A stretch of DNA of 40,882 bases, taken from assembly GCA_903970465.1 (NCBI GenBank), contig CAJCIO010000020.1, forward strand, positions 1 through 40,882, written 5' to 3'. Positions 27,674 through 37,216 of the stretch are shown here, in pieces. The number at the start of each line of letters is the position of its first letter. Position 1 is the stretch's first letter. Made by a program: the position numbers and the translations under genes. The notes under the pieces are model-generated. The model made no database searches and was not told the DNA's origin. It was given only the letters and a program-made list of their open reading frames with translations. The DNA comes from Gammaproteobacteria bacterium (GTDB taxonomy: Bacteria; Pseudomonadota; Gammaproteobacteria; Pseudomonadales; Pseudomonadaceae).

Positions 27674-27885
27674 TCGACCCTTGTCGGCGCTGCGTTTCAG
27701 CGTCCGGCGAGGTTCTCGTGCAGGCTTTGACAGAGTTTTCATGCTTGCGCTGGCAAGATGAAAATTCAGTGTCTTCGGTTGCAAAAGCATCTGAATTTTC
27801 TTATAGCTCAGCTCTGCAGGACGTTGATGGCGCAGCCGATGTCCAGGTAGCGCGATCCCCGTCCGGCGCTTGCGTTCAGTCTTGA
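27670..27885 (+). other. Short frame in the mucB-mucD gap, possible mucC remnant
   Basis: A 71-codon frame whose ATG overlaps the mucB stop (ATGA), the arrangement expected for a translationally coupled mucC. Its first residues (MID, then a Val and Gly-rich stretch and a Cys near residue 24) vaguely echo the start of the RseC/MucC family, but it lacks the cysteine cluster and the two membrane helices, and is half the usual length. It may be a decayed mucC start or chance. The full 307-bp gap (27674-27980) holds no other gene candidate. Confidence 0.2.
27736..27800 (+). promoter_or_regulatory. Two mutually exclusive RNA hairpins in the mucB-mucD gap
   Basis: Hairpin A pairs TTTTCATGCTTGC (27736-27748) with GCAAGATGAAAA (27753-27764): 12 bp, one bulged G, a 4-base loop. 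Hairpin B pairs GAAAATTCAG (27760-27769) with CTGAATTTTC (27791-27800): 10 perfect bp. The two share 27760-27764, so only one can form fully at a time, as in attenuators and riboswitch-like elements. A further hairpin, GGCCAC/GTGGCC, is at 27900-27920. Regulation of mucD by this element is inference. Confidence 0.45.
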
Positions 27886-27980
27886 CGGCTGTGCGCGGCG
27901 GCCACTCCGCAAGGGTGGCCAGTGCTGAACATGTTGCTAAACAACGTTGCTTAATCTCGCTCGTTGTAAACGGGAGCCGT

Positions 27981-29408
27981 ATGTCGATACCACGTTTCAA
28001 ATCCTACCTTTCCATCTGCGCTGCGGTGCTGATGCTTGGCCAGATTGCAGCCGTGCAGGCCGAGGCGTTGCCGGACTTCACCACCTTGGTCGAGCAGGCG
28101 TCGCCAGCGGTGGTCAACATCAGTACCACGCAAAAACTCGACAGCAAGACCGCCAGCGCCGATATGCCGGATCTCGACAGCTTGCCGCCGATGTTCCGCG
28201 ACTTTTTCGAGCGCAACATGCCCAAGGGGCAGAAGTCGCCACGCGGCGATCGCCAGCGTGAAGCGCAGTCGCTCGGTTCGGGCTTCATCATTTCCCCTGA
28301 CGGGTACGTACTGACCAACAACCACGTGATTGCCGATGCCGATTCGATCATCGTGCGCCTGTCCGATCGCAGCGAGCTCAAGGCCAAGCTGGTGGGTACC
28401 GACCCGCGCAGTGACGTGGCATTGCTGAAAATCGATGGCAAGAATCTGCCGACGGTCAAACTTGGCGATTCCGACAAGCTCAAGGTGGGCGAATGGGTAT
28501 TGGCGATCGGTTCGCCGTTCGGCTTCGATCATTCGGTCACTAAGGGTATCGTCAGTGCCAAAGGCCGTACCTTGCCGAACGATGCCTATGTACCGTTCAT
28601 CCAGACCGACGTGGCGATCAACCCGGGTAACTCCGGCGGCCCGTTGTTCAACATGGCCGGCGAAGTGGTCGGCATCAACTCCCAGATCTTCACCCGCTCC
28701 GGTGGCTTCATGGGGCTGTCGTTCGCGATTCCGATCGATGTGGCGCTGGATGTTTCCAATCAGCTGAAAAAAGACGGCAAGGTCAATCGCGGCTGGCTGG
28801 GCGTAGTGATTCAAGAGGTCAACAAAGACCTCGCCGAATCCTTCGGCCTGGAAAAGCCTGCCGGTGCGCTGGTGGCCCAGACCCTGCCGGATGGCCCGGC
28901 GGCCAAGGCTGGCCTGCAAGTGGGCGACGTGATCCTGAGCATGAACGGCCAGCCAATCGACATGTCTGCCGACCTGCCGCACTTGGTGGGTGGTCTCAAG
29001 GCGGGCGCCAAGGCCAGCCTCGATGTGGTTCGTGACGGCAAGCACCGCACCGTCGACGTCACCGTGGGCGCTATGCCGTCTGATGATCCGGACATGAATG
29101 GCAACGGTCAGGCCTCGGCCGATACCGACAGCAACCGATTGGGGCTGACCGTTGGCGATCTGACCGCCGATCAGAAAAAACAGCTCGAACTGCAGAATGG
29201 CATCCTGGTGAAGGATGTGCAGGACGGCCCGGCAGCCATGATCGGCTTGCAGCCAGGCGATGTCATCACTCACCTGAACAACCAGCCGCTCACTTCGGCT
29301 AAGCAGTTCAGCGATATCGCCAAGGGCCTGCCGAAGAATCGTTCGGTTTCGATGCGCGTGTTGCGTGATGGCCGCGCGAGCTTCATCACCTTCAAGCTGT
29401 CCGAATGA
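27981..29408 (+). CDS. mucD: Periplasmic serine protease MucD (HtrA/DegP type)
   Basis: A 475-residue DegP-family protease and chaperone. The signal peptide ends near VQA-EA (about residue 27). The catalytic triad is complete: His115 (TNNHVIAD), Asp145 (PRSDVALLKI) and Ser218 (NPGNSGGPLF). Two PDZ domains follow, at about 265-350 and 385-470. MucD removes damaged envelope proteins and restrains AlgU activation. GGGAG lies 4 bases before the ATG; the open frame starting at 27870 runs through the untranslated gap. A strong terminator at 29430 closes the operon. Confidence 0.95.
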   Translation: MSIPRFKSYLSICAAVLMLGQIAAVQAEALPDFTTLVEQASPAVVNISTTQKLDSKTASADMPDLDSLPPMFRDFFERNMPKGQKSPRGDRQREAQSLGSGFIISPDGYVLTNNHVIADADSIIVRLSDRSELKAKLVGTDPRSDVALLKIDGKNLPTVKLGDSDKLKVGEWVLAIGSPFGFDHSVTKGIVSAKGRTLPNDAYVPFIQTDVAINPGNSGGPLFNMAGEVVGINSQIFTRSGGFMGLSFAIPIDVALDVSNQLKKDGKVNRGWLGVVIQEVNKDLAESFGLEKPAGALVAQTLPDGPAAKAGLQVGDVILSMNGQPIDMSADLPHLVGGLKAGAKASLDVVRDGKHRTVDVTVGAMPSDDPDMNGNGQASADTDSNRLGLTVGDLTADQKKQLELQNGILVKDVQDGPAAMIGLQPGDVITHLNNQPLTSAKQFSDIAKGLPKNRSVSMRVLRDGRASFITFKLSE

Positions 29409-29429
29409 TCGGCTAACAGGTGGCAACAC

Positions 29430-29461
29430 AAAAAAGGGCGCCCCGCGGGGTGCCCTTTTTT
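29430..29461 (+). terminator. Rho-independent terminator after mucD
   Basis: AAAAAAGGGCGCCCCGC-type left arm pairs with GGGGTGCCCTTTTTT; the GC-rich stem ends in a run of T bases 22 bases after the mucD stop. Confidence 0.9.
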
Positions 29462-29472
29462 ATTGCTTTGTC

Positions 29473-29537
29473 CCTGTGAGAGCGGGCTCTGCCCGGGACG
29501 CTTTCAAAGGCCTGGCGAGCAGAGCCCGCTCCCATAG
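29473..29537. repeat. REP-like inverted pair, third family
   Basis: AGAGCGGGCTCTGCCCGGGA and the inverted GCGAGCAGAGCCCGCTCCCA enclose about 25 bases. It lies between the mucD terminator and lepA. A candidate -10 box for lepA (TACAAT, 29581-29586) follows, without a clear -35 box. Confidence 0.75.
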
Positions 29538-29641
29538 GGTTCGAGGCGACGCTTATGCGCACACGCCCGTGTAAATCAGGTACAATTCCCGGCTATTTTT
29601 CGTTGGGCGTCCGGCCCGCAGCCTTATTCGAGTGTTGACCC

Positions 29642-31438
29642 GTGAGTGATTTGAGTCATATCCGTAATTTCTCCATCATCGCCCACATTGACCATGGCAA
29701 GTCGACACTCGCCGATCGGTTCATCCAGATGTGCGGTGGTCTTGCCGACCGTGAAATGGAAGCCCAGGTACTGGATTCCATGGACCTGGAGCGTGAGCGC
29801 GGTATTACCATCAAGGCCCACAGTGTCACGCTGTATTACACGGCCCAGGATGGCAAGACCTACCAGCTGAATTTCATCGACACCCCCGGTCACGTTGACT
29901 TCACCTACGAAGTCAGCCGCTCGCTGGCGGCCTGTGAAGGCGCGTTGCTGGTGGTTGATGCTGGCCAGGGTGTCGAGGCGCAATCGGTAGCCAACTGCTA
30001 CACGGCCATCGAGCAGGGCCTTGAAGTCATGCCGGTCCTCAACAAGATGGACCTGCCGCAGGCCGATCCGGATCGCGTCAAGGACGAGATCGAGAAAATC
30101 ATCGGCATCGACGCCACCGACGCCGTGGCTTGCAGCGCCAAGAGCGGCATGGGCGTGCTCGAAGTGCTGGAGCGTCTGGTACAGACCATTCCCGCGCCGA
30201 CTGGCGATATCGAAGCGCCACTGCAAGCGCTGATCATCGACTCCTGGTTCGACAACTATCTGGGCGTGGTCTCTCTGGTGCGCGTGCGCCAGGGCCGAGT
30301 CAAGAAGGGCGACAAGATTCTGGTCAAGTCCACCGGCAAGGTGCACCTGGTCGACAGCGTCGGCGTGTTCACCCCCAAGCACACGGCGACCGCCGACCTC
30401 AAGGCCGGTGAAGTGGGCTTCATCATCGGCAGCATCAAGGACATCCACGGTGCTCCGGTCGGCGACACCCTGACCCTGAGCAGCACCCCGGACGTCGACG
30501 TGCTGCCGGGCTTCAAGCGCATTCAGCCGCAGGTCTACGCCGGTCTGTTCCCGGTGACCTCGGATGACTTCGAAGACTTCCGCGATGCGCTGCAGAAGCT
30601 CACGCTAAACGACTCGTCGCTGCAGTACTCGCCCGAAAGCTCCGACGCTCTGGGCTTCGGCTTCCGTTGCGGCTTCCTCGGCATGCTGCACATGGAAATC
30701 ATCCAGGAGCGCCTCGAGCGCGAGTACGACCTGGACCTGATCACCACCGCGCCAAGCGTTATTTTTGAAGTCTTGCTCAAGACCGGTGAAACCATTTACG
30801 TGGATAACCCGTCGAAGCTGCCGGATATTTCATCTGTCGAAGACTTCCGCGAGCCTATCGTCTCTGCGACTATCCTTGTGCCTCAAGAGCACTTGGGCAA
30901 CGTCATTACCCTGTGCATTGAAAAGCGCGGCGTTCAGCGTGACATGCAATTCCTCGGCAGCCAGGTGCAAGTGCGCTATGACCTGCCGATGAATGAAGTG
31001 GTGCTGGACTTCTTCGATCGGTTGAAATCCACCAGTCGTGGTTACGCTTCGCTCGACTATCACTTCGATCGCTACCAGTCGGCCAATCTGGTCAAACTGG
31101 ATGTGCTGATCAACGGTGACAAGGTCGATGCGTTGGCGTTGATCGTGCACAAGGACAACGCGCACTACAAAGGTCGTGCGTTGACCGAGAAGATGAAAGA
31201 ACTGATTCCGCGGCAGATGTTCGACGTAGCCATTCAGGCCGCCATCGGTGGTCAGATTGTCGCCCGACAAACTGTCAAGGCACTCAGAAAGAACGTACTG
31301 GCCAAATGTTACGGCGGCGACGTCAGCCGTAAACGCAAGCTGCTCGAGAAGCAGAAGGCCGGTAAAAAACGCATGAAACAGGTCGGCAACGTGGAAATTC
31401 CACAAGAAGCCTTCCTCGCCGTGCTCAGGTTGGAATAG
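29642..31438 (+). CDS. lepA: Elongation factor 4 (LepA)
   Basis: A 598-residue translational GTPase, the standard LepA length. The P-loop AHIDHGKST is at residues 14-22, then [16 protein letters not shown] and NKMDLP. The C-terminal half contains the LepA-specific domain with [19 protein letters not shown]4 acts on ribosomes, affecting initiation and elongation under stress. It starts with GTG at 29642, giving [19 protein letters not shown] as expected for the family. It is 9 bp from lepB, forming the classic lepA-lepB pair. Confidence 0.97.
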   Translation: MSDLSHIRNFSIIAHIDHGKSTLADRFIQMCGGLADREMEAQVLDSMDLERERGITIKAHSVTLYYTAQDGKTYQLNFIDTPGHVDFTYEVSRSLAACEGALLVVDAGQGVEAQSVANCYTAIEQGLEVMPVLNKMDLPQADPDRVKDEIEKIIGIDATDAVACSAKSGMGVLEVLERLVQTIPAPTGDIEAPLQALIIDSWFDNYLGVVSLVRVRQGRVKKGDKILVKSTGKVHLVDSVGVFTPKHTATADLKAGEVGFIIGSIKDIHGAPVGDTLTLSSTPDVDVLPGFKRIQPQVYAGLFPVTSDDFEDFRDALQKLTLNDSSLQYSPESSDALGFGFRCGFLGMLHMEIIQERLEREYDLDLITTAPSVIFEVLLKTGETIYVDNPSKLPDISSVEDFREPIVSATILVPQEHLGNVITLCIEKRGVQRDMQFLGSQVQVRYDLPMNEVVLDFFDRLKSTSRGYASLDYHFDRYQSANLVKLDVLINGDKVDALALIVHKDNAHYKGRALTEKMKELIPRQMFDVAIQAAIGGQIVARQTVKALRKNVLAKCYGGDVSRKRKLLEKQKAGKKRMKQVGNVEIPQEAFLAVLRLE

Positions 31439-31447
31439 TCAGGTCCT

Positions 31448-32302
31448 ATGTCTCTAAATTTCCCGCTGTTGTTGGTCATTGCTGTAGCAGTTTGCGGTGT
31501 GCTGGGGTTGCTCGATCTGATCTTCCTGGCGCCGCGTCGGCGTTCGGCGATTGCCAATTATCAGGCCAGCGTTGGCGAGCCTGATATTGCGGTGGTCGAG
31601 CAACTCGACAAAGAGCCCTTGCTGATCGAATACGGCAAGTCGTTCTTTCCGGTGTTGTTCATCGTCCTGGTGCTGCGTTCGTTTCTGGTGGAGCCCTTTC
31701 AGATCCCTTCGGGCTCGATGATACCGACGCTGCAAGTGGGCGATTTCATCCTGGTCAACAAATTCTCCTACGGCATTCGTCTACCGGTGATCGATGAAAA
31801 GGTCATCCCTGTTGGCGATCCGCAGCGTGGCGACGTGATGGTTTTCCGCTACCCGAGCGACCCTGATGTCAACTACATCAAGCGCGTCGTGGGTGTGCCG
31901 GGCGACAAGATCCGCTATACCAAAGAGAAGCAGCTCTACATCAACGATCAGTTGGTGTCCGAGCAGTTGGTGGGCGACGAGCCCGGTTCGATGGGCACGG
32001 CGCAGTTGTACCGCGAACAGTTAGGCGCGGCGGAGCATTTGATCCGTCAGCAAATGACCCGCTACAACATGCCACCGGAAAGCCAGTGGACGGTGCCAGA
32101 AGGGCACTACTTCATGATGGGCGACAACCGCGACAACTCCAACGACAGCCGTTATTGGGATGACCCCAATATTCCCAAGGACGAACTGGGCATGGTCCCC
32201 GACAAGAATATCGTCGGCAAGGCATTTGCCGTGTGGATGAGCTGGCCAGAGCCTAAACTCAGCCATTGGCCGAGCCTCTCCCGAGTCGGCCTGATCAAAT
32301 GA
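31448..32302 (+). CDS. lepB: Signal peptidase I
   Basis: A 284-residue type I signal peptidase. Two membrane segments (about 4-27 and 66-80) anchor it to the inner membrane with the catalytic domain in the periplasm. The catalytic Ser90 is in PSGSMIPTL and the general base Lys145 in YIKRVVGVPGD; MGDNRDNSNDSR is the conserved box E. It cleaves signal peptides from exported proteins. It overlaps no neighbour, lies 9 bp after lepA and is followed by a perfect hairpin terminator. Confidence 0.97.
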   Translation: MSLNFPLLLVIAVAVCGVLGLLDLIFLAPRRRSAIANYQASVGEPDIAVVEQLDKEPLLIEYGKSFFPVLFIVLVLRSFLVEPFQIPSGSMIPTLQVGDFILVNKFSYGIRLPVIDEKVIPVGDPQRGDVMVFRYPSDPDVNYIKRVVGVPGDKIRYTKEKQLYINDQLVSEQLVGDEPGSMGTAQLYREQLGAAEHLIRQQMTRYNMPPESQWTVPEGHYFMMGDNRDNSNDSRYWDDPNIPKDELGMVPDKNIVGKAFAVWMSWPEPKLSHWPSLSRVGLIK

Positions 32303-32310
32303 TCGAGCGC

Positions 32311-32342
32311 GGCGCTGTCCTGGACAGCGCCGAATGCTTTTT
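32311..32342 (+). terminator. Terminator after lepB
   Basis: A perfect 10-bp stem (GGCGCTGTCC with GGACAGCGCC, one-base nominal loop, opening to 3-5 bases) is followed 5 bases later by a T run, 8 bases past the lepB stop. It separates lepA-lepB from the next transcription unit, at least partly. Confidence 0.85.
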
Positions 32343-32370
32343 ACGGGATGACCTTTGACGAGTTTTCGCC

Positions 32371-32742
32371 ATGACAGCAGTTCGTTCGCAGCAAGGTCTA
32401 TCGTTCGCAGGCTGGTTGTTGACCCTTGCGATCATTGCGTTTGTACTCAGCGTCGCGCTCAAGGTCGTGCCGCACTACACCGATTACTGGTCGGTGAAAA
32501 AGAGCATTGAATCGGCCATAGCCGACAAGTCGATACTCAGCAAAGAAGAATTATTTGCCCGTGTCCACAAGGACATGAGCATCAACAGCATCCGGGATGT
32601 GGATTTGGACAAGGCATTAACCGTGCGTGAGTCAGCAGAGGGCTTCAAGGGCCAGCTGCAGTATGAACAGCGTGATCCACTGATCGGTAATCTCGATATC
32701 GTGGTGAAGTTCAACCACGAATTCAACGTGGGTAAACCGTGA
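32371..32742 (+). CDS. DUF4845 membrane protein
   Basis: A 123-residue protein with one N-terminal membrane helix (residues about 9-30, [20 protein letters not shown]) and a small extracytoplasmic domain. The [11 protein letters not shown] start resembles a type-IV-pilin-like N-terminus (QxGxSF), which is a feature of DUF4845 proteins. This family regularly lies between lepB and rnc in gammaproteobacteria. Function unknown. The ribosome site is weak (GACGAG). Its stop overlaps the GTG of rnc. Confidence 0.88.
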   Translation: MTAVRSQQGLSFAGWLLTLAIIAFVLSVALKVVPHYTDYWSVKKSIESAIADKSILSKEELFARVHKDMSINSIRDVDLDKALTVRESAEGFKGQLQYEQRDPLIGNLDIVVKFNHEFNVGKP

Positions 32743-33428
32743 GCGTTTCATTGAGCCGTCTCGAGCGTCAGCTCGGATACACCTTCAAAGACCAGGACTT
32801 GATGGTCCTGGCCCTGACGCACCGCAGCTTTGCGGGGCGCAACAACGAACGCCTGGAGTTTCTGGGCGACGCCATTCTCAACTTCGTCGCCGGCGAAGCC
32901 CTGTTCGATCGCTTTCCGCAGGCCCGTGAAGGCCAGCTGTCACGCTTGCGCGCGCGCTTGGTCAAGGGCGAAACCCTGGCCTTGCTGGCCCGGGGCTTCG
33001 GTCTGGGCGAGTACCTGCGCCTGGGTTCGGGGGAGCTCAAGAGCGGTGGCTTTCGCCGCGAGTCGATCCTGGCCGACGCCCTCGAAGCGTTGATCGGTGC
33101 CATCTACCTCGATGCCGGCATGGATGCAGCGCGCGAACGCGTGCTGGCCTGGCTGACCGGCGAGTTCGAGGGCCTCACGTTGGTCGATACCAACAAGGAC
33201 CCGAAAACCCGCTTGCAGGAATTCCTCCAGTCCCGTGGTTGCGAACTGCCGCGCTACGAAGTGGTGGACATTCAGGGCGACCCCCACTGCCGCTTGTTCT
33301 TCGTTGAATGCGAAGTCCTGTTGTTGAATGAAAAGAGCCGTGGGCAGGGCGTCAGCCGGCGCATCGCCGAGCAGGTGGCAGCCGCCGCCGCATTGATCGC
33401 CCTGGGCGTGGAGAATGGTAATGACTGA
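32739..33428 (+). CDS. rnc: Ribonuclease III
   Basis: A 229-residue endonuclease. The signature [14 protein letters not shown] near residues 36-49 carries catalytic acidic residues, with a second acidic site in [18 protein letters not shown]-terminal double-stranded RNA-binding domain begins near [14 protein letters not shown]. It cuts double-stranded RNA during rRNA and mRNA processing. The GTG start overlaps the previous stop (GTGA), and its 3' end overlaps the era start, indicating one coupled unit DUF4845-rnc-era. Confidence 0.97.
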   Translation: MSVSLSRLERQLGYTFKDQDLMVLALTHRSFAGRNNERLEFLGDAILNFVAGEALFDRFPQAREGQLSRLRARLVKGETLALLARGFGLGEYLRLGSGELKSGGFRRESILADALEALIGAIYLDAGMDAARERVLAWLTGEFEGLTLVDTNKDPKTRLQEFLQSRGCELPRYEVVDIQGDPHCRLFFVECEVLLLNEKSRGQGVSRRIAEQVAAAAALIALGVENGND

Positions 33429-34326
33429 TACAACTTCCAACCGCTGTGGCTATGTGGCCATCGTCGGTCGCCCCAACGTGGGCAAGTCCACGCTGCTCAA
33501 CCATATCCTTGGTCAGAAGCTGGCGATTACCTCGCGCAAGCCACAGACCACCCGTCACAACATGCTGGGCATCAAGACCGAGGGCGCCGTGCAGGCGATC
33601 TATGTCGACACTCCCGGCATGCACAAGGCCAACGAAAAAGCCCTCAACCGCTACATGAACAAAACCGCTTCGGCCGCTCTCAAGGACGTCGATGTGGTCA
33701 TTTTCGTGGTTGACCGCACTCGTTGGACCGACGAGGACCAGATGGTGCTCGAGCGTGTGCAGTACGTGCAGGGCCCGGTGATCGTGGCGCTGAACAAAAC
33801 TGACCGCATCGAGGACAAGGCCGAGCTGATGCCGCACCTGACCTGGCTGCAGGAGCAACTGCCGAACGCGCAGATCATGCCGATCTCCGCCCAGCATGGA
33901 CACAATCTGGAAGCACTGGAACGGGTGATTGCCGAGCACCTGCCGGAGAACGAGCACTTCTTCCCGGAAGACCAGATCACCGACCGCAGCAGTCGCTTCC
34001 TGGCCGCCGAGCTGGTACGTGAAAAGATCATGCGCCAGCTCGGTGCCGAGCTTCCGTATCAAATCACGGTCGAGATCGAAGAGTTCAAGCAGCAAGGCAA
34101 GACCCTGCATATCCATGCGCTGATTCTGGTCGAGCGTGATGGCCAGAAGAAGATCATCATTGGCGACAAGGGCGAGCGTATCAAGCGCATCGGTACCGAA
34201 GCGCGCCGCGACATGGAGCTGCTGTTCGACTCCAAGGTCATGCTCAACCTGTGGGTGAAGGTCAAGGGCGGCTGGTCCGACGATGAGCGCGCCTTGCGTT
34301 CGCTGGGCTATAACGACCAGGTCTGA
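33421..34326 (+). CDS. era: GTPase Era
   Basis: A 301-residue Ras-like GTPase with a KH domain. G1 is GRPNVGKS at residues 16-23, G3 is DTPGMHK, G4 is NKTD; the C-terminal KH region includes [20 protein letters not shown]. Era binds the 3' end of 16S rRNA and assists 30S assembly. The ATG at 33421 ([15 protein letters not shown]) is chosen from homologue starts, with GGAG upstream; an ATG two codons earlier is possible. It overlaps rnc by 8 bases. Confidence 0.96.
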   Translation: MTDTTSNRCGYVAIVGRPNVGKSTLLNHILGQKLAITSRKPQTTRHNMLGIKTEGAVQAIYVDTPGMHKANEKALNRYMNKTASAALKDVDVVIFVVDRTRWTDEDQMVLERVQYVQGPVIVALNKTDRIEDKAELMPHLTWLQEQLPNAQIMPISAQHGHNLEALERVIAEHLPENEHFFPEDQITDRSSRFLAAELVREKIMRQLGAELPYQITVEIEEFKQQGKTLHIHALILVERDGQKKIIIGDKGERIKRIGTEARRDMELLFDSKVMLNLWVKVKGGWSDDERALRSLGYNDQV

Positions 34327-34345
34327 TTGTTTGCTTCAATCCTGT

Positions 34346-34428
34346 GGTGAGGGGGCTTGCTCCCGAAAGGCCCGGGCTGATACACCTCGGTGGATCAGCG
34401 TCGGCCTCTCGGGAGCCAGCCCCCTCAA
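34346..34428. repeat. REP-like inverted pair between era and recO
   Basis: TGAGGGGGCTTGCTCCCGA and the inverted TCGGGAGCCAGCCCCCTCA enclose a stretch that itself holds the near-palindrome GATACACCTCGGTGGATC. The outer arms match well. It may weaken read-through from era into recO. Confidence 0.75.
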
Positions 34429-34476
34429 CACATGGGCGGTGTTTCCTTCAGTTTCAGCATTGTAGCCGGTGAGCTC

Positions 34477-35163
34477 ATGTCCAACCCTCCCGTGGCACAA
34501 CCGGCCTATGTCCTCCACAGCCGGGCGTACCGCGAAAACAGTGCGCTGGTCGACTTCCTGACTCCACAAGGCCGCCTGCGTGCCGTACTGCGCAGCGCCC
34601 GTGGCAAGGCGGGTACTCTGGCGCGGCCGTTCGTGCCACTGGAAGCGGAGTTTCGCGGCCGTGGCGAGCTGAAAAACGTCGGCCGCATGGAAGCCGCCGG
34701 CGTGGCCAGTTGGCTGGTAGGCGACGCGTTGTTCAGCGGCCTTTACCTTAATGAGCTGCTGATTCGCCTGCTGCCCGCCGAGGACCCGCACCCCAGCGTC
34801 TTCGATCACTATGCCGCGACCCTGCAGGCGTTGGCTGCTGGCCGGCCGTTGGAGCCGCTGCTGCGCTCGTTCGAATGGCGGTTGCTGGATGATCTGGGCT
34901 ATGGCTTCGCGCTGGACACCGACGTCAATGGCGATGCCGTGGAAGCAGGCGGGCTGTATCGACTGCTCACCGATGCGGGCCTGGAGCGGGTATGGTTGGT
35001 GCAGCCAGGCCTGTTCAACGGCAGCGATTTGCTGGCCATGGCCGAAGCCGACTGGTCGGCCCCAAGCGCGTTGCTCGCGGCCAAGCGGTTGATGCGTCAG
35101 GCGCTGGCGGTGCACCTGGGCGGCCGCCCGCTGGTCAGTCGCGAGCTGTTTCGCAAGTCTTGA
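34477..35163 (+). CDS. recO: DNA repair protein RecO
   Basis: A 228-residue protein. The N-terminal OB-fold begins [20 protein letters not shown] and includes [21 protein letters not shown]; the helical domain follows with [16 protein letters not shown]. RecO works with RecF and RecR to load RecA on gapped single-stranded DNA. The ATG at 34477 has GGTGAG 4 bases upstream; the frame is open from 34390, inside the repeat region, without support. The zinc-binding cysteines seen in some RecO proteins are absent, as in other gammaproteobacteria. Confidence 0.94.
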   Translation: MSNPPVAQPAYVLHSRAYRENSALVDFLTPQGRLRAVLRSARGKAGTLARPFVPLEAEFRGRGELKNVGRMEAAGVASWLVGDALFSGLYLNELLIRLLPAEDPHPSVFDHYAATLQALAAGRPLEPLLRSFEWRLLDDLGYGFALDTDVNGDAVEAGGLYRLLTDAGLERVWLVQPGLFNGSDLLAMAEADWSAPSALLAAKRLMRQALAVHLGGRPLVSRELFRKS

Positions 35164-35180
35164 TTCTTCAGTGGTTTCGC

Positions 35181-35270
35181 GGGCCTCTTCGCGAGCAAGC
35201 GTTGCTCCCACAGTGCATGCCGTGTCTGAGCCGTACACCTTTGGGCGCATGCCTTGCTCGTGACGAGGCG
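35181..35270. repeat. REP element with a decayed inverted partner
   Basis: A good REP copy (GGGCCTCTTCGCGAGCAAGC, then GTTGCTCCCAC) at 35181-35215 faces a decayed inverted copy (GGGCGCATGCCTTGCTCGTG) at 35242-35261. It lies between recO and pdxJ. Confidence 0.65.
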
Positions 35271-35349
35271 CTCACCGACACCCTGCAACTGTTTCCCCCC
35301 ACCGCGCCACCACGTATCCTTGTCCCCCTCACCATTCAGGAGCCAGCCC

Positions 35350-36090
35350 GTGACCACCAGTAACCGAATTCTTCTTGGCGTGAACATCGATCACGTGGCC
35401 ACCTTGCGTCAGGCTCGCGGTACCCGCTATCCAGACCCGGTCAAGGCGGCGCTGGACGCGGAAGAGGCGGGGGCCGACGGCATCACCGTGCATCTGCGCG
35501 AAGACCGTCGGCATATCCAGGACCGTGACGTGCTGTTGCTCAATGAGGTGCTGCAGACGCGCATGAACTTCGAAATGGGCGTCACCGAACAGATGCTCGC
35601 CTTCGCTGAGCGCCTGCGTCCGGCCCATGTGTGTCTGGTGCCCGAAACCCGCCAGGAGTTGACCACCGAAGGGGGCCTGGACGTCGCCGGCCAGGAGGCG
35701 CGGATCAAGGCTGCGGTCGAGCGATTGAGCGCAGTGGGCTGTGAAGTCTCGCTCTTCATCGATGCCGACGAGCAACAGATCGCCGCATCGCAGCGGGTCG
35801 GCGCACCGGCCATCGAGTTGCACACCGGCCGTTACGCCGATGCGACGACGCCGACCGAGGTCGCCCTCGAACTCAAGCGCGTAGCCGATGGTGTGGCCTT
35901 CGGCCTGGCCCAGGGCTTGATCGTCAACGCCGGCCACGGCCTGCACTACCACAACGCCGAAGCGATCGCCGCGATCAGGGGCATCAATGAACTGAACATC
36001 GGCCACGCGCTGGTAGCGCATGCACTGTTCGTGGGGTTCAAGGCGGCGGTGGCCGAGATGAAAGCGCTGATCGTCGCTGCGGCTCGCTAA
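35350..36090 (+). CDS. pdxJ: Pyridoxine 5'-phosphate synthase
   Basis: A 246-residue TIM-barrel enzyme that joins 1-deoxyxylulose 5-phosphate and 3-amino-2-oxopropyl phosphate to form pyridoxine 5'-phosphate, the last ring-forming step of vitamin B6 synthesis. [17 protein letters not shown] at the N-terminus, [22 protein letters not shown], and [10 protein letters not shown] are family motifs; GHGLHYHN holds a phosphate-binding segment. The start is GTG at 35350 with AGGAG 9 bases upstream. The gene order recO-pdxJ is conserved in Pseudomonas and enterobacteria. Confidence 0.97.
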   Translation: MTTSNRILLGVNIDHVATLRQARGTRYPDPVKAALDAEEAGADGITVHLREDRRHIQDRDVLLLNEVLQTRMNFEMGVTEQMLAFAERLRPAHVCLVPETRQELTTEGGLDVAGQEARIKAAVERLSAVGCEVSLFIDADEQQIAASQRVGAPAIELHTGRYADATTPTEVALELKRVADGVAFGLAQGLIVNAGHGLHYHNAEAIAAIRGINELNIGHALVAHALFVGFKAAVAEMKALIVAAAR

Positions 36091-36115
36091 AGGGCCCTCT
36101 GCGGGCAGAGGCCCT
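36091..36115. terminator. Hairpin between convergent pdxJ and nadE
   Basis: AGGGCCCTCTGC pairs with GCAGAGGCCCT (one unpaired base) directly after the pdxJ stop. No T run is present, so it is a candidate two-sided transcript end only. Confidence 0.5.
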
Positions 36116-36131
36116 CACAGCCTAAACAGGA

Positions 36132-36959
36132 TCACGGCACAAACGGCAAATCCCGCTTGTGCTGAGTCTGGTCATACGTCCGCACGATGATGTCGTAAGC
36201 CTCTTCACTCACCGGCTGTCCATGCAAAAAGGCATCGATCTGCGCGTAGGTCACGCCGTGTGACTCTTCATCCGGCTTGCCTGGGCGCAGCTCTTCAAGG
36301 TCTGCGGTCGGCACCTTTTGCACCAGATTATCCGGCGCACCCAGGTAGCGAGCGATGCTGCGCACCTGATTCTTCACCAGCCCGCTCAACGGCGCCAAGT
36401 CGCAGGCACCATCACCGAACTTGGTAAAAAACCCCATCACCGCTTCAGCGGCGTGGTCAGTACCGATCACCAGGCCATTGTTGGCGTTGGCGATGGTGTA
36501 CTGCGCCACCATGCGGATGCGCGCTTTGGCGTTGCCGACCACGAAATCACGACGAGCGTCGGTCAGGCCATGCAGGTGGGCGACCTGCTCGGATAGCCCG
36601 AGCACCGCACCGGCGATATTGACAGTCTCCTCGACATCGGCGCGGATGAAGGTCATCGAAGCGCTGGCGTCTTCTTCGTCATGCTGCTTGTTGTAGGGCA
36701 GGCGCACGGCGATAAAGCGATAGCCATCGTCGCCGGTCTCGGCTCGCAGTTCCTCGACCGACAGCTGTGCGAGTCGCCCGGCGGTGAGCGAGTCGACCCC
36801 ACCGCTGATGCCCAGCACCAGCACTTTGAGCCTGGCGTTTTGCAGGGTCTGCTTGATGAAGCGCTTGCGTCGCTCGATCTGCGCCTCGATCGCGGCGTCG
36901 TCGGCGAACGGCGGCACTACGTCCAGGGCTTGGGCAATTTCGCTTTGACGATTGCTCAT
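36132..36959 (-). CDS. nadE: Ammonia-dependent NAD synthetase
   Basis: A 275-residue NAD synthetase that amidates nicotinic acid adenine dinucleotide with ATP and ammonia. The PP-loop SGGVDS is at residues 52-57; [31 protein letters not shown] contains the substrate loop. No glutaminase domain is present, so free ammonia is used. AAGGAG lies 6 bases before the ATG at 36959; the longer frame to 37061 lacks support. With nadB, this window encodes two steps of NAD synthesis, in separate units. Confidence 0.96.
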   Translation of the reverse strand: MSNRQSEIAQALDVVPPFADDAAIEAQIERRKRFIKQTLQNARLKVLVLGISGGVDSLTAGRLAQLSVEELRAETGDDGYRFIAVRLPYNKQHDEEDASASMTFIRADVEETVNIAGAVLGLSEQVAHLHGLTDARRDFVVGNAKARIRMVAQYTIANANNGLVIGTDHAAEAVMGFFTKFGDGACDLAPLSGLVKNQVRSIARYLGAPDNLVQKVPTADLEELRPGKPDEESHGVTYAQIDAFLHGQPVSEEAYDIIVRTYDQTQHKRDLPFVP

Positions 36960-37059
36960 GTCGGTCTCCTTGAAGGTCTCGTGGCAAGCTTGCGGTGCGT
37001 TAAAAGCACCTACTTTACCAGCGATAGCCGTGCTGTAGAGAGTCGGCTGTGGCAAGTTC

Positions 37060-37194
37060 ATGTACCTTCATTCATCGCCAACAGTGCTGATGGCGGACGG
37101 CGCGCCGGCTGAAGTCATTACCACCGAGTCGCTGGCCCAGGAGTATGGGCGCGCGGCCGGGTGCGGTATTCGCAAGGCGATGCGCAGGTGCTGA
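37060..37194 (+). pseudogene. C-terminal scrap of an ABC-transporter ATPase
   Basis: Translation from 37087 gives LMADGAPAEVITTESLAQEYG, which I recognise as the sequence just before the C-terminus of FecE/HmuV-type (iron-siderophore or heme uptake) ATPases, usually followed by a Val-rich tail. Nothing upstream encodes a Walker motif, and downstream the frame ends at TGA 37192. The 44-codon frame has no ribosome site. It lies in the 365-bp gap 36960-37324 upstream of nadE, which otherwise holds the nadE leader and a REPIN. This is a remnant by inference from motif memory. Confidence 0.5.
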
Positions 37195-37216
37195 TGAGAG
37201 GGGCTGGTGCCTGTAT

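Noticed and set aside
27951..29429. 492-codon open frame opposite mucD
   Set aside because: The mucD frame has a complete protease triad, signal peptide and ribosome site; the opposite frame is a codon-bias shadow.
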